Source: Photorhabdus cinerea
GTDB taxonomy: Bacteria; Pseudomonadota; Gammaproteobacteria; Enterobacterales; Enterobacteriaceae
Reading direction: 5' to 3'
Length of the DNA stretch: 64,000 nucleotides
Assembly: GCF_011189575.1 (NCBI RefSeq)
Contig: NZ_PUJW01000002.1
Location: forward strand, 124,001-188,000
Part shown: in pieces, positions 28,601-36,630 of the stretch
Numbering within the stretch: the first letter of the stretch is position 1
How the letters are laid out: the number at the start of each line of letters is the position of its first letter
The notes under the pieces: model-generated
The model's input: only the letters and a program-made list of their open reading frames with translations
Databases searched by the model: none
What the model was told of the DNA's origin: nothing
Program-made: the position numbers and the translations under genes

Positions 28601-29499
28601 AGATCAATGTGGCCTTTAATATTTGTTTTCCGCTACAGATACTTTTTCAATCTCCTAATATAGAAGCATTGGCTAAATGGATTGAACAAGCAGATTCTAA
28701 AACAATATCAAGATTAATTTTATTGAATCAAGCAAGTGAAGATCCCATTTACTGCTGGCCAGGTTTGGGCGGATATCCTATGAGTTTGAGGTTGCTTGCC
28801 AATAAAGTTGTCCCTGGCAGGGCATTTTATGGAATACAGGCACATGGGATAAACGAGAGTGAAATACCGTTTTCATCTATCCAGAAAATGGCAGAAGAAG
28901 ATATTAAAGAGATAAAGAAAATACAGCCAGAAGGGCCATATACATTATGGGGATATTCATTTGGTGCCAGGGTAGCATTTGAGGCTGCGTACCAGCTTGA
29001 ACAAGCTGGAGAAGAAGTTAAGGTGTTGAACCTGTTAGCACCGGGATCTCCTCATCTTAATATGACGCAAGAGGAATATCATGATCAAGGAGCTGAATTT
29101 ACTAATCCGGCTTTTGTTCAAATACTTTTTTCTGTGTTTGCCCGTTCGATCAATAGCCCAATGGTTAAAACTTGCTTAGAACAGGTGAATAGTGAAACGA
29201 CATTTATTAACTTTATATGTAGTCGTTTTAAAAACTTGGAACCATCATTAGTAAAACGTATCGTTAGGATTGTGACTTTAACTTATGATTTCAGGTACAG
29301 TGCTGATGAGCTTTATCGCCGATATCTAAAGACGCCTATAACTATTTTCAAGGCGAATAAAGATAATGATTCATTTATTGAAAAATCGGATGTGGTTTCA
29401 TCAATATCGCCTAAAATAATTGAATTAATATCGGATCACTATCAACTGTTGGAAAATGAAGGTGTTGCTGAGATTGAGAAAATAATCCAGCAATTTTAA
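25633..29499 (+). CDS. indC: indigoidine-synthetase-type NRPS (A-Ox-PCP-TE)
   Basis: The 1288-residue single-module NRPS contains an adenylation domain (A3 YTSGSTGKPKGVMIEH ~178-193, A5 NLYGPTE ~317, A8 GRVDSQVKLRGYRIELDEI ~432) interrupted between A8 and A10 by a nitroreductase-like oxidase domain (~540-880). Then come A10 (LMANGKVNY), a carrier domain with Ser978 in ESGGNSLMA, and a thioesterase with GYSFG (~1107). The pocket residues I read (DAWQFGLIN plus Lys) match the glutamine code. IndC/BpsA enzymes cyclise and oxidise L-glutamine to the blue indigoidine monomer. ATG 25633 is preferred; TTG 25627 is in frame upstream. In Photorhabdus this locus is known as cryptic. Confidence 0.95.
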   Translation: MLENNITQCDLITDVDFKEKAITLMDMLESQLIKRQAGRYVVIDKEESLSYADFYLKVKEIGYCLSEISSKNSVGIGLFCDPSIDLICGAWGILSADKAYLPLSPDYPAERLKYMIEDSGIDVIFTQSHLKGQLQDIAPKSVLIVTPEDVALTIKTRTIEDILNTAQAPKSTSLAYIIYTSGSTGKPKGVMIEHHSIVNQMRFLAKAFRLGSHSRILQKTPMSFDAAQWEILAPAIGCPVIIGPLGCYRDPDAIIKTILQHQVTTLQCVPTLLQALLDNPNFLDCLSLTQVFSGGEALTTKLAAQFLNSFTHCELINLYGPTECTINSSYFRVTNETLPNYQTSISIGTPVDNTEYYVLDRNRLPVAVGEVGELYISGVQLARGYLHRPEMTKDKFIFNHLVSGIQHQQLYRTGDLVTRGADGNTYFAGRVDSQVKLRGYRIELDEIRHAIEEHSWIKTAAMLIKKDARTGFQNLIACVELDEKEAALMDQGNSSSHHKSKANKLQVKAQLSNSGCRSEELCKNRTEILLPFKEGEKKQRESAFCRKTYRYFEGEEITVEKLKTLLTATKSSEICSLPLSHLTLKDFGYVLRYFGQFTSNQRLLPKYAYASPGALYATQMYFELHNVLSLDAGIYYYHPVTHKLIKISTLNRRQKPTIKVHFIGKHEAIEPIYKNNIQEVLEMEAGHMLGLFDDILPEIGLGIGESEYQAECPDWYDGDIQDDYLGAFEICSYENRLLPFDTDIYLQTHDNKISEMPCGLYHFSNGEFVRISNDIVRKKDVIAINQQVYDRSSFGVSIIPHCVPEWHYYITLGRRLHALQSNQLCIGLMSSGYSSKSNNDLPSAKRMRSILNALDRPMAAFYFCIGGGISQEQYTCEGMKEDVVHMKGPVEIIKDDLYQQLPQYMIPNKVLVFDKLPLMANGKVNYQSLSESKVMEDISTQKPLVPLRTDTELRLGKIWMEVMKWDSVSAHDDFFESGGNSLMAVAMVNKINVAFNICFPLQILFQSPNIEALAKWIEQADSKTISRLILLNQASEDPIYCWPGLGGYPMSLRLLANKVVPGRAFYGIQAHGINESEIPFSSIQKMAEEDIKEIKKIQPEGPYTLWGYSFGARVAFEAAYQLEQAGEEVKVLNLLAPGSPHLNMTQEEYHDQGAEFTNPAFVQILFSVFARSINSPMVKTCLEQVNSETTFINFICSRFKNLEPSLVKRIVRIVTLTYDFRYSADELYRRYLKTPITIFKANKDNDSFIEKSDVVSSISPKIIELISDHYQLLENEGVAEIEKIIQQF

Positions 29500-29598
29500 A
29501 TTGCCAGTAATATAGAAATGCAATCCGTAAGATGTAACAAGTCGATATTAATAGATATATTTAGAAGATAATATTAAGAGAATTAAAAGGTATATAAC

Positions 29599-30540
29599 AT
29601 GAGTATCAGTAATAGCGCTCCACTTAAATTCAGCCTTGAGGTAAAAGAAGCACTTGATTCGGGAAAACCGGTTGTTGCTTTGGAATCCAATGTGATTACA
29701 CATGGCTTGGATTATCCTGATAATGTCACAACAGCTAAGAGTGTTGAGCAGGCTGTTCGTAAAAGTGGGGCAGTACCCGCAACGATAGGAATAGATAATG
29801 GTGAGTTTTTAATTGGGATGTCAGATGAGCAAATTGAGAAATTTGCTACAGCATCTCACGTTCCAAAAGTCACGAGTCGAGATCTTCCGGTTGTGTTAGC
29901 GAGTGGTGGAATGGGGGCTACAACGGTGGCATCGTCGATGCTTGCAGCAGAAATAGCGGGTATTAAGTTCTTCTGTTCTGCGGGTATTGGTGGTGTACAT
30001 CGAGGCGCGGAGACGAGTATGGATATATCAGCAGATTTGACTCAGTTAACGCGTTCCCGTGTTGCTGTAGTCTGCGCTGGCGCAAAAAATATCCTCGATA
30101 TTGGATTAACATTGGAGTTTTTGGAAACGTGGAATGTGCCAATTATATCCTATCAATCGGATGATTTTCCTGCATTTTACTGCCGTTCCAGCGGATTCAA
30201 AAGCCCACAACGTCTTGATGAACTCGCTGTAATTGCTAAAGCTATTGAAATAAATTGGATGTTGCCGGGAGGAAAAGGGATATTAATTACGACGCCAACC
30301 AAGCCTGAGGATGCGATAGATAGTCAAAAGATTGATATGATTATACGAGAAGCGGTATTAGAGGCTAAGAGGAATAATATTGTTGGTAACTCGTTGACAA
30401 AGTATCTGATGAGAATGATTGACCGAGAAACCGATGGGGTCTCTGCGAAAGCAAATATGGCTGTATTAGTTAATACCGCAGAAGTTGCTGGAAAGTTGGC
30501 GGTAGCCCACGGCTTTTATGAAAATGGATATCAGTTTTAA
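29599..30540 (+). CDS. psuG: pseudouridine-5'-phosphate glycosidase homologue (PsuG/IndA type)
   Basis: The 313-residue protein shows PsuG family segments ESNVITHGLDYPDN (with the conserved Glu), GATTVASSM, SAGIGGVHRG and the catalytic-lysine motif CAGAKNILDIGLTLEFLET. PsuG reversibly makes or breaks the C-C glycosidic bond between ribose-5-phosphate and a nucleobase. No psuK kinase is adjacent; instead it follows the indigoidine NRPS, as IndA does in Streptomyces. A C-glycosynthase role on an NRPS product is therefore more likely than pseudouridine breakdown (inference). Confidence 0.9.
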   Translation: MSISNSAPLKFSLEVKEALDSGKPVVALESNVITHGLDYPDNVTTAKSVEQAVRKSGAVPATIGIDNGEFLIGMSDEQIEKFATASHVPKVTSRDLPVVLASGGMGATTVASSMLAAEIAGIKFFCSAGIGGVHRGAETSMDISADLTQLTRSRVAVVCAGAKNILDIGLTLEFLETWNVPIISYQSDDFPAFYCRSSGFKSPQRLDELAVIAKAIEINWMLPGGKGILITTPTKPEDAIDSQKIDMIIREAVLEAKRNNIVGNSLTKYLMRMIDRETDGVSAKANMAVLVNTAEVAGKLAVAHGFYENGYQF

Positions 30541-30558
30541 AATATCGCAGTCACTGAA

Positions 30559-30583
30559 CCTACCGCCTCTTTTGGGAGGTAGG
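30559..30583 (+). terminator. terminator after the indigoidine-type locus
   Basis: CCTACC pairs with GGTAGG, extended by CTC/GAG, followed by a T-rich stretch. It lies 19 bases after the psuG stop, between it and the convergent mhpD. Confidence 0.7.
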
Positions 30584-30693
30584 TAATTTGTGTTTTTAAT
30601 AGTCCACGGTTGGCGACTAAGACACTGAACTTGAGTGGATAAATGTTTGTCAGGAACAAACCTATTTCAGTGGGTGTTGGGTGACTCACCTTG

Positions 30694-31476
30694 TCAGACG
30701 AAATTGACTCCAGCAGATCCCAAGCCGAGTAAGTTAATTTTCAACTTATCACCAGCATTAATTGGCACCATTGTGGCGAGAGAACCAGAGAGAATGATTT
30801 CTCCACGGAGCAATGTCATATCCAGCGTTCCTAGCATATTCGCTAGCCAGGCAACTGCGTTGGCTGGATGCCCCAGTGCAGCGGCACCAATACCGGTGTC
30901 AATCAATTTACCATTTTTTTCCAGCGTCATTGTGATGGTAGCTAAATCAATTTCTGATGGCAGACGGGTTCCATCACCAATGATAAATAAGCCTGATGAG
31001 GCATTATCGGCGACGGTATCTGTGATTTTTATTTTCCAGTCACGGATACGGGAATCGACAATTTCGATGCAAGGTACGACATAATCTGTCGCTTGCAGCA
31101 CATCTGCAACCGTGATACCCGGGCCACGCAAATTACGTTTCAAGATAAAACCAATTTCACCTTCAGCTTTGGGGGCAATTAATTGTTTAACGGATACAGT
31201 GGAATTATTTTCGCAATACATATCTGAGGTGAGAATACCAAAATCTGGTTGGTCTACGCCCAATAGATCCATAACCGCTTGGCTAGTGATACCGATTTTT
31301 TTACCAACAATTCGCTCACCGGTTGTTTCCAGACGATGAGCAATAACTTTTTGCTGGATAAGATAAGCATCGTGTAATGTCAATTCTGGATAATTATCGG
31401 AAATTGGAGCGATAGCTTGATTGTTTCGCCATGATTGAAACAGTTTTTCGCTGAGGTGGTTTATTATATTATTCAT
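30694..31476 (-). CDS. mhpD: 2-keto-4-pentenoate hydratase MhpD
   Basis: This 260-residue protein belongs to the hydratase/decarboxylase family: GKKIGITSQAVMDLLGVDQP, EGEIGFILKRNL (metal-binding acidic residues) and SGSLATMVPINAGD. It hydrates 2-hydroxypentadienoate to 4-hydroxy-2-oxovalerate in the meta-cleavage pathway. ATG 31476 is chosen because GGAGCAACAACCG precedes it and because the longer frame adds 28 unrelated residues. It follows mhpC by about 70 bp. Confidence 0.92.
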   Translation of the reverse strand: MNNIINHLSEKLFQSWRNNQAIAPISDNYPELTLHDAYLIQQKVIAHRLETTGERIVGKKIGITSQAVMDLLGVDQPDFGILTSDMYCENNSTVSVKQLIAPKAEGEIGFILKRNLRGPGITVADVLQATDYVVPCIEIVDSRIRDWKIKITDTVADNASSGLFIIGDGTRLPSEIDLATITMTLEKNGKLIDTGIGAAALGHPANAVAWLANMLGTLDMTLLRGEIILSGSLATMVPINAGDKLKINLLGLGSAGVNFV

Positions 31477-31546
31477 CGGTTGTTGCTCCAGGCCAGGCGA
31501 TAAAAAGTGACATTCCGATTGGAATATCACTCGTTTGAAAGAGGCG

Positions 31547-32446
31547 TTATTTATTGCCATTTAGCAGAAAATCAATATGAATTTGGTTGAATGTGTCCGG
31601 ATCTTCATATTGAGGCCAGTGACCGCACTGTTCCATAACAACAAAACGGCTGTTTTTGATCAGTTTGGCAAGCCGTTGCCCCACAGAAACTGATGCTGTT
31701 GGATCGTGGGTTGTCCATAATACCAGCGTTTCAGCCTGAATTTGCCTCAGTTCATTTTCGGTCAGGAGGTTACGTAAACGGGTATCCATATCTTGCAGGC
31801 ACATGATGCTTTCCATTGCGGACAACATATCTGGTTGACGATAAATAGCAAAACGGGATTCAACCAGGTCTTCTGTCACGATAGCCGGATCTTCCATCAG
31901 GAATTCAAGGCGTTTGCGAGTCGCTTCCCGATCTGGGTTTTTCACTGCATTCAAGCTTAGAGTACGCAGGCGCTCCATTACATTTGGATCAGCAATCATA
32001 CCACCCGCGGTATTCAACACTAGGCGGTGAATGTATTGTGGATATTTTGCAGCGAACCGGGCTGCAACCCACCCACCCAGAGACTCACCAGAAAGATGAA
32101 TTTTCTCCAGATTTAATGTTTCGATAAGATCCCGCAAGTGTTCTACATAATCGGCAATTTCATAGGCACGGTCAGGTTTATCCGTGAAACCGTGTCCCAA
32201 CATATCAATTGCTAGTACACGAAAATGGGCGGCATGAGGCAGAATATTGCGCATATAGGCTTCAAGATGGCCTGCAATACCATGTAGGAAAATCAGAGTA
32301 GGGCCATTGCCAGCTTCAAGAACACGAGTTCTTATCCCTTTTACATCAATATAATGCAGATGAATTTCACCACTAGCAATTGCAGACCAAAGAGAACAGA
32401 ACTCCGGTTGTACGGGTTTATGTTGAAGATTAGTCGATATTGACAC
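31547..32446 (-). CDS. mhpC: meta-cleavage-product hydrolase MhpC
   Basis: The 299-residue alpha/beta hydrolase has the oxyanion loop LHGIAGHLEAY, nucleophile elbow SGESLGGWVAARF, acid in TTHDPTAS and a C-terminal histidine in MEQCGHWPQYE. It cleaves the ring-opened product of MhpB into succinate or fumarate and 2-hydroxypentadienoate. The start is GTG, but it sits behind an ideal AAAGGAGAT, so translation should be strong. mhpC-mhpD run divergent from the hca operon, with hcaR upstream on the same strand. Confidence 0.92.
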   Translation of the reverse strand: MSISTNLQHKPVQPEFCSLWSAIASGEIHLHYIDVKGIRTRVLEAGNGPTLIFLHGIAGHLEAYMRNILPHAAHFRVLAIDMLGHGFTDKPDRAYEIADYVEHLRDLIETLNLEKIHLSGESLGGWVAARFAAKYPQYIHRLVLNTAGGMIADPNVMERLRTLSLNAVKNPDREATRKRLEFLMEDPAIVTEDLVESRFAIYRQPDMLSAMESIMCLQDMDTRLRNLLTENELRQIQAETLVLWTTHDPTASVSVGQRLAKLIKNSRFVVMEQCGHWPQYEDPDTFNQIHIDFLLNGNK

Positions 32447-32561
32447 GTGATATCTCCTTTATTTTCTTTGAGTTAATTCATTATTAATATAACGGTGGAT
32501 AGAAATATTCACTAATACTTAATATGTCTGGTCTTAAATGTGAAAACGATAACTGTTATAT

Positions 32562-33440
32562 TTATAAATATTTATTCTCAACAACATCTATTAAATGTGC
32601 TAATAATTCTGATTTATTGTCTTTTCGCCATGCCATTATTATATCTATTGTGGGTGAATACCCTGATAATGGCCGACAGACAACGGCATCTGTCATAATG
32701 CTAGTGATATAAAATGGCACTATTGCACATCCTAAATTCATACTGACCATATTTAAAATTAATAAAAGATTATTAGCTGTCTGAATCGTGTTAGGGACAA
32801 CATTATGTTCAGCAAAATAGTTTTCTATAATCTGTTGTAAGATACCGGAATGTATGGAATCAGTAGCAATAAAGTTTTCACCGTGTAAGTCATTGACTGA
32901 GATTTTTTCACAGTATCTTAACCTATGGTTAGCTGGCATCAGAACGACCAGTGGTTCATTAAGAATAACTTTAAAATCAATATAATCACTCTCTATTGGT
33001 GGACGCATAAAAGCGACATCAATATCACCTTGTAATAATTTCTCTTCTTGTCCTGGTTGAAATAAGCTGATGAGTTCTACTTTTGATCCAGGATGAGAAA
33101 AACGAAATGTTGGGATAATTTCAGGTAATACTTTAACTTCGGCTGATGGCACAAATCCAATGGTTAACACAATTTGTTCTTGGGCCGCTCTGAGAGCCAT
33201 TTTTTTGGCTTTCTCTGCGTTATCAAGAATAATTCTGGCCTGTTGTAGGAAAACTTCCCCAGATTTGGTTAAAGAAACTCTGCGTTTGTTCCTTTCTAAC
33301 AACGTAGATCCGATATAATCCTCTAAATCTTTTATTTGCTGACTTAACGAAGGTTGTGCGGTATGCAACTTTTTCGCAGCTTTAGTAAAATTTAATTCTT
33401 CTGCTACTGCAATAAAGTATCGTAAGTGTCTTAATTCCAT
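32562..33440 (-). CDS. hcaR: LysR-type regulator HcaR
   Basis: The 292-residue protein has the N-terminal winged-helix of LysR regulators (MELRHLRYFIAVAEELNFTK, AAKKLHTAQPSLSQQIKDLE) and a C-terminal effector domain. It is divergent from hcaE with a 136-bp shared region, the classical LysR layout. E. coli HcaR activates hcaEFCBD in response to phenylpropionate/cinnamate; the same role is expected here, and cinnamate is also the stilbene precursor in Photorhabdus. Confidence 0.93.
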   Translation of the reverse strand: MELRHLRYFIAVAEELNFTKAAKKLHTAQPSLSQQIKDLEDYIGSTLLERNKRRVSLTKSGEVFLQQARIILDNAEKAKKMALRAAQEQIVLTIGFVPSAEVKVLPEIIPTFRFSHPGSKVELISLFQPGQEEKLLQGDIDVAFMRPPIESDYIDFKVILNEPLVVLMPANHRLRYCEKISVNDLHGENFIATDSIHSGILQQIIENYFAEHNVVPNTIQTANNLLLILNMVSMNLGCAIVPFYITSIMTDAVVCRPLSGYSPTIDIIMAWRKDNKSELLAHLIDVVENKYL

Positions 33441-33576
33441 TGCCGTTTCCTCATATATCGAAAAAAAGTCTTAAATTAAACAAACAATGTATTTCACAAA
33501 ATATTAATCTATTAATAGCATTCATTTTTCATGTTGGCAAAAAGTCAACCTTTCTTTTACATAAGGATCAGATAAT

Positions 33577-34938
33577 ATGACATTGAGCAAAAATTCAGAT
33601 ATCTACCGCCTGATTGATGCCCGAGCTGGTCGTGTAACTCCTCAGATTTATATCGATCCTGAACTCTACCAATTAGAACTTGAAAGAATATTTGGTCGTT
33701 GTTGGCTATTTCTGGCTCACCAGAGCCAAATCCCGCGTCCGGGCGACTTTTTTAATACTTATATGGGAGAAGACAGTGTTGTCGTTGTCCGCCAGAAAGA
33801 TGGTTCCGTTAAAGCCTTTCTAAATCAATGCCGTCACCGTTCTATGCGGGTTTGTTACGCGGATAGCGGCAATACTCGCGCGTTTACTTGTCCTTATCAT
33901 GGCTGGGCATATGGTGTTGATGGGCGATTAGTTGATGTTCCGTTGGAAGCGCGAGCTTATCCGCATGGGCTTTGTAAAGAGAAATGGGGTCTTCAGGAAG
34001 TGCCATGTGTGGAAAGTTATAAAGGGTTAATTTTCGGTAACTGGGATACCACGGCACCGTCCTTGATTGATTATCTCGGTGATATGGCTTGGTATCTTGA
34101 TGGTGTACTTGATCGCCGTGAGGGAGGAACAGAAGTCATTGGCGGTGTACAAAAATGGCTCATCAATTGTAACTGGAAATTCCCGGCTGAGCAGTTTGCC
34201 GGCGATCAATACCATGCTTTATTTAGCCATGCCTCTGCTGTACAAGTTTTAGGGGTAAAAGAGGGGGACGATGAAAAAGCATTAGGTGCTGGTCAGACTG
34301 CACGACCCGTTTGGGAAACAGCAAAAGATGCGGTGCAATTCGCTCAAAATGGTCACGGCTGTGGATTTTTCTTGACAGAAAAACCGGATGCCAATGTTTG
34401 GGTTGATGGTGCTGTTGCCCGTTACTACCGTGAAACCTATACCGAAGTAGAGCAACGTCTGGGGAAAGTCCGGGCATTGCGTCTTGCGGGTCACAACAAT
34501 ATTTTCCCGACACTTTCCTGGCTGAACGGTACCGCTACTATGCGGGTTTGGCATCCACGAGGGCCAGACCAAGTGGAGGTATGGGCATTTTGCATTGCAG
34601 ATAAAGCGGCTTCTCCAGAGGTAAAACAAGCGTTTGAAAACAGTACTACTCGTGCATTTGGCCCATCAGGTTTTCTGGAACAAGATGATTCTGAAAATTG
34701 GGTGGAAATCCAGAAGGTACTTAAAGGCTACAAAGCTCGTAACAGCACGTTGTGTCTGGAAATGGGACTGGGACGAGAAAGGGTGCGAAATGATGGAATT
34801 CCAGGTGTGACCAACGATGTTTTTTCTGAAACTGTAGCCCGCGGCATGTATCAACGCTGGGCTGACTTACTCACCAGTGAAACTTGGGATGAGATAGAGG
34901 AAAAGAGTCGGGCTTATCAGCAGGAGTTGGTTAAATGA
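33577..34938 (+). CDS. hcaE: 3-phenylpropionate/cinnamate dioxygenase, alpha subunit
   Basis: This 453-residue protein has an N-terminal Rieske [2Fe-2S] domain (CRHR at ~85-88 and CPYHGWAYG) and a C-terminal mononuclear-iron domain with the bridging Asp and ligands in FAGDQYHALFSH. With HcaF, HcaC and HcaD it dihydroxylates phenylpropionate or cinnamate to the cis-dihydrodiol. AAGGA precedes the ATG. The stop overlaps hcaF by four bases. Confidence 0.96.
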   Translation: MTLSKNSDIYRLIDARAGRVTPQIYIDPELYQLELERIFGRCWLFLAHQSQIPRPGDFFNTYMGEDSVVVVRQKDGSVKAFLNQCRHRSMRVCYADSGNTRAFTCPYHGWAYGVDGRLVDVPLEARAYPHGLCKEKWGLQEVPCVESYKGLIFGNWDTTAPSLIDYLGDMAWYLDGVLDRREGGTEVIGGVQKWLINCNWKFPAEQFAGDQYHALFSHASAVQVLGVKEGDDEKALGAGQTARPVWETAKDAVQFAQNGHGCGFFLTEKPDANVWVDGAVARYYRETYTEVEQRLGKVRALRLAGHNNIFPTLSWLNGTATMRVWHPRGPDQVEVWAFCIADKAASPEVKQAFENSTTRAFGPSGFLEQDDSENWVEIQKVLKGYKARNSTLCLEMGLGRERVRNDGIPGVTNDVFSETVARGMYQRWADLLTSETWDEIEEKSRAYQQELVK

Positions 34939-35477
34939 AAGAACTAATCATCAATAAAGAAAAGCGGGTAACGTCAGAGCTGCATTATGAAATAAGCCAG
35001 TTTCTGTATTACGAAGCAGCTTTACTGGATGAATGGCAATTTCGTGATTGGCTTGAGCTGTTATCAGAAGATCTCAGCTATACCATGCGCACTATTGTTA
35101 ATGCACAAACCCGTGATCGCCGCAAGAGCATCCAACCACCAACAACTTGGTTATTTAACGATAATAAATTTCAGCTTGAACGCCGAATTGCTCGGTTGGA
35201 AACCGGTATGGCGTGGGCAGAAGAACCGCCGTCCCGCACTCGTCATTTACTAACAAACTTGGTGATTACTGAAACTGATTCGCCTGACCAATTTCATGTT
35301 CAGTCCAACTATCTGTTGTACCGTTCACAAAAAGAGCGAGATGAAGCTTTTTATGTCGGCAAGCGGTTGGATTGTGTTCGCCGTAATTTGGAAACCGGTA
35401 GCTGGTTAATTTGCCGACGTGAAATTACCCTAGACCAGGCGGTTTTAACTTTCCATAACTTGAGTGTTTTATTCTGA
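34935..35477 (+). CDS. hcaF: 3-phenylpropionate/cinnamate dioxygenase, beta subunit
   Basis: The 180-residue protein matches the small subunit of ring-hydroxylating oxygenases (cone-shaped NTF2-like fold), with YEAALLDEWQFRDWLELLSED and SRTRHLLTNLVI. It stabilises the alpha3beta3 oxygenase. It is coupled to hcaE (ATGA) and hcaC (TGATG) by overlaps. Confidence 0.95.
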   Translation: MKELIINKEKRVTSELHYEISQFLYYEAALLDEWQFRDWLELLSEDLSYTMRTIVNAQTRDRRKSIQPPTTWLFNDNKFQLERRIARLETGMAWAEEPPSRTRHLLTNLVITETDSPDQFHVQSNYLLYRSQKERDEAFYVGKRLDCVRRNLETGSWLICRREITLDQAVLTFHNLSVLF

Positions 35478-35791
35478 TGAGCCAGTTATTTGTATGTACT
35501 GTTGAAGAACTGCCCGATGGAGAAGCGCGTAAGGTTGAATACACGCCTGATATTGCTCTTTTTCACTATGACGGTGAGTTCTATGCTGTTGATGACCGGT
35601 GCAGTCATGGTAATGCCTCTATATCCGAAGGGTATCTGGAAGACAATGCGACAGTTGAGTGTCCACTGCATACGGCCAGCTTTTGTCTCAAAACCGGGAA
35701 GGCGCTTTGTCTTCCCGCTACAGAACCATTGAAAACGTATCCTGTTGTTGTTGAGGATGGAAAAATCTATATCACAGTAGCGGAGGAGTAA
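35477..35791 (+). CDS. hcaC: Rieske ferredoxin of the HCA dioxygenase
   Basis: This 104-residue protein has the Rieske signature CSHGNASISEGYL and CPLHTASFCLKTG. It carries electrons from HcaD to the HcaEF oxygenase. It overlaps hcaF by one base and ends two bases before hcaB. In Photorhabdus HcaCBD have also been linked to stilbene epoxidation (recalled, not visible here). Confidence 0.95.
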   Translation: MSQLFVCTVEELPDGEARKVEYTPDIALFHYDGEFYAVDDRCSHGNASISEGYLEDNATVECPLHTASFCLKTGKALCLPATEPLKTYPVVVEDGKIYITVAEE

Positions 35792-35793
35792 TA

Positions 35794-36630
35794 ATGAGTT
35801 GGCTTGAAGATCAGGTCATTTTATTAACTGGCGGCGGTTCTGGTTTGGGATTGGCTTTGGTAGAGCGTTTTATCGCTGAAGGTGCCAGAGTTGGTATACT
35901 GGAATTATCTGCGGAGAAAGCGGCTGCCTTGGTTCATTGTTTTGGTAAAAGTGTCTGCGTTATTCAGGGTAATGTTGTCTCTTTTGAAGATAATGAGCGG
36001 GCAGTGACTGAAACTGTCCGATGTTTTGGCAAACTAGACTGCTTTGTTGGTAATGCTGGCATTTGGGATCACAAAATTAGCTTGCTTGATGCATCAGCAG
36101 AACAGATTGACAAAGGGTTTGATGAACTGATGGCTGTTAACTTGAAAGGGTACATTTTAGGCGCTAAAGCTGCATTACCTGCTCTGACAGCATCAGAAGG
36201 CAGCATGATTTTTACGCTGTCAGGTTCGTCATGGTTTTCTGGTGGGGGTGGTGTGCTGTATACCGCTAGCAAACATGGAGCCGTCGGGATGATCCGTCAG
36301 TTAGCTTATGAATTGGCGCCGGTTATTAGAGTTAATGGGGTTGCGCCTTGTGGTATGCCAAGTGATCTTCGAGGTCCTGTAGCATTATCCCAACAAGATC
36401 AATCCGTTATAGATAGCTTGTCCCCGGAAATTATCGGTGCGATTTTACCTCTGCAATTCACCCCTCAACCGGAGGATTTCACCGGCCCGTATGTCATGCT
36501 CGCTTCTCGTGCAAACAATCGCACTTTAACCGGTGTCATGATAACGGCTGATGCAGGGCTAAGTATCCGTGGAATTCGCCAGGTTACAGCGGGAGTCATG
36601 TCACCAGATAAGAAGAGGAATTTCAGATGA
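35794..36630 (+). CDS. hcaB: cis-dihydrodiol dehydrogenase HcaB
   Basis: The 278-residue short-chain dehydrogenase has the NAD motif TGGGSGLGLALVERF, NAG in VGNAGIWD, catalytic Ser in SGSSW and YxxxK in YTASKHG. It oxidises the dihydrodiol to 2,3-dihydroxyphenylpropionate or the cinnamate analogue. The stop overlaps the mhpB start by four bases. Confidence 0.94.
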   Translation: MSWLEDQVILLTGGGSGLGLALVERFIAEGARVGILELSAEKAAALVHCFGKSVCVIQGNVVSFEDNERAVTETVRCFGKLDCFVGNAGIWDHKISLLDASAEQIDKGFDELMAVNLKGYILGAKAALPALTASEGSMIFTLSGSSWFSGGGGVLYTASKHGAVGMIRQLAYELAPVIRVNGVAPCGMPSDLRGPVALSQQDQSVIDSLSPEIIGAILPLQFTPQPEDFTGPYVMLASRANNRTLTGVMITADAGLSIRGIRQVTAGVMSPDKKRNFR

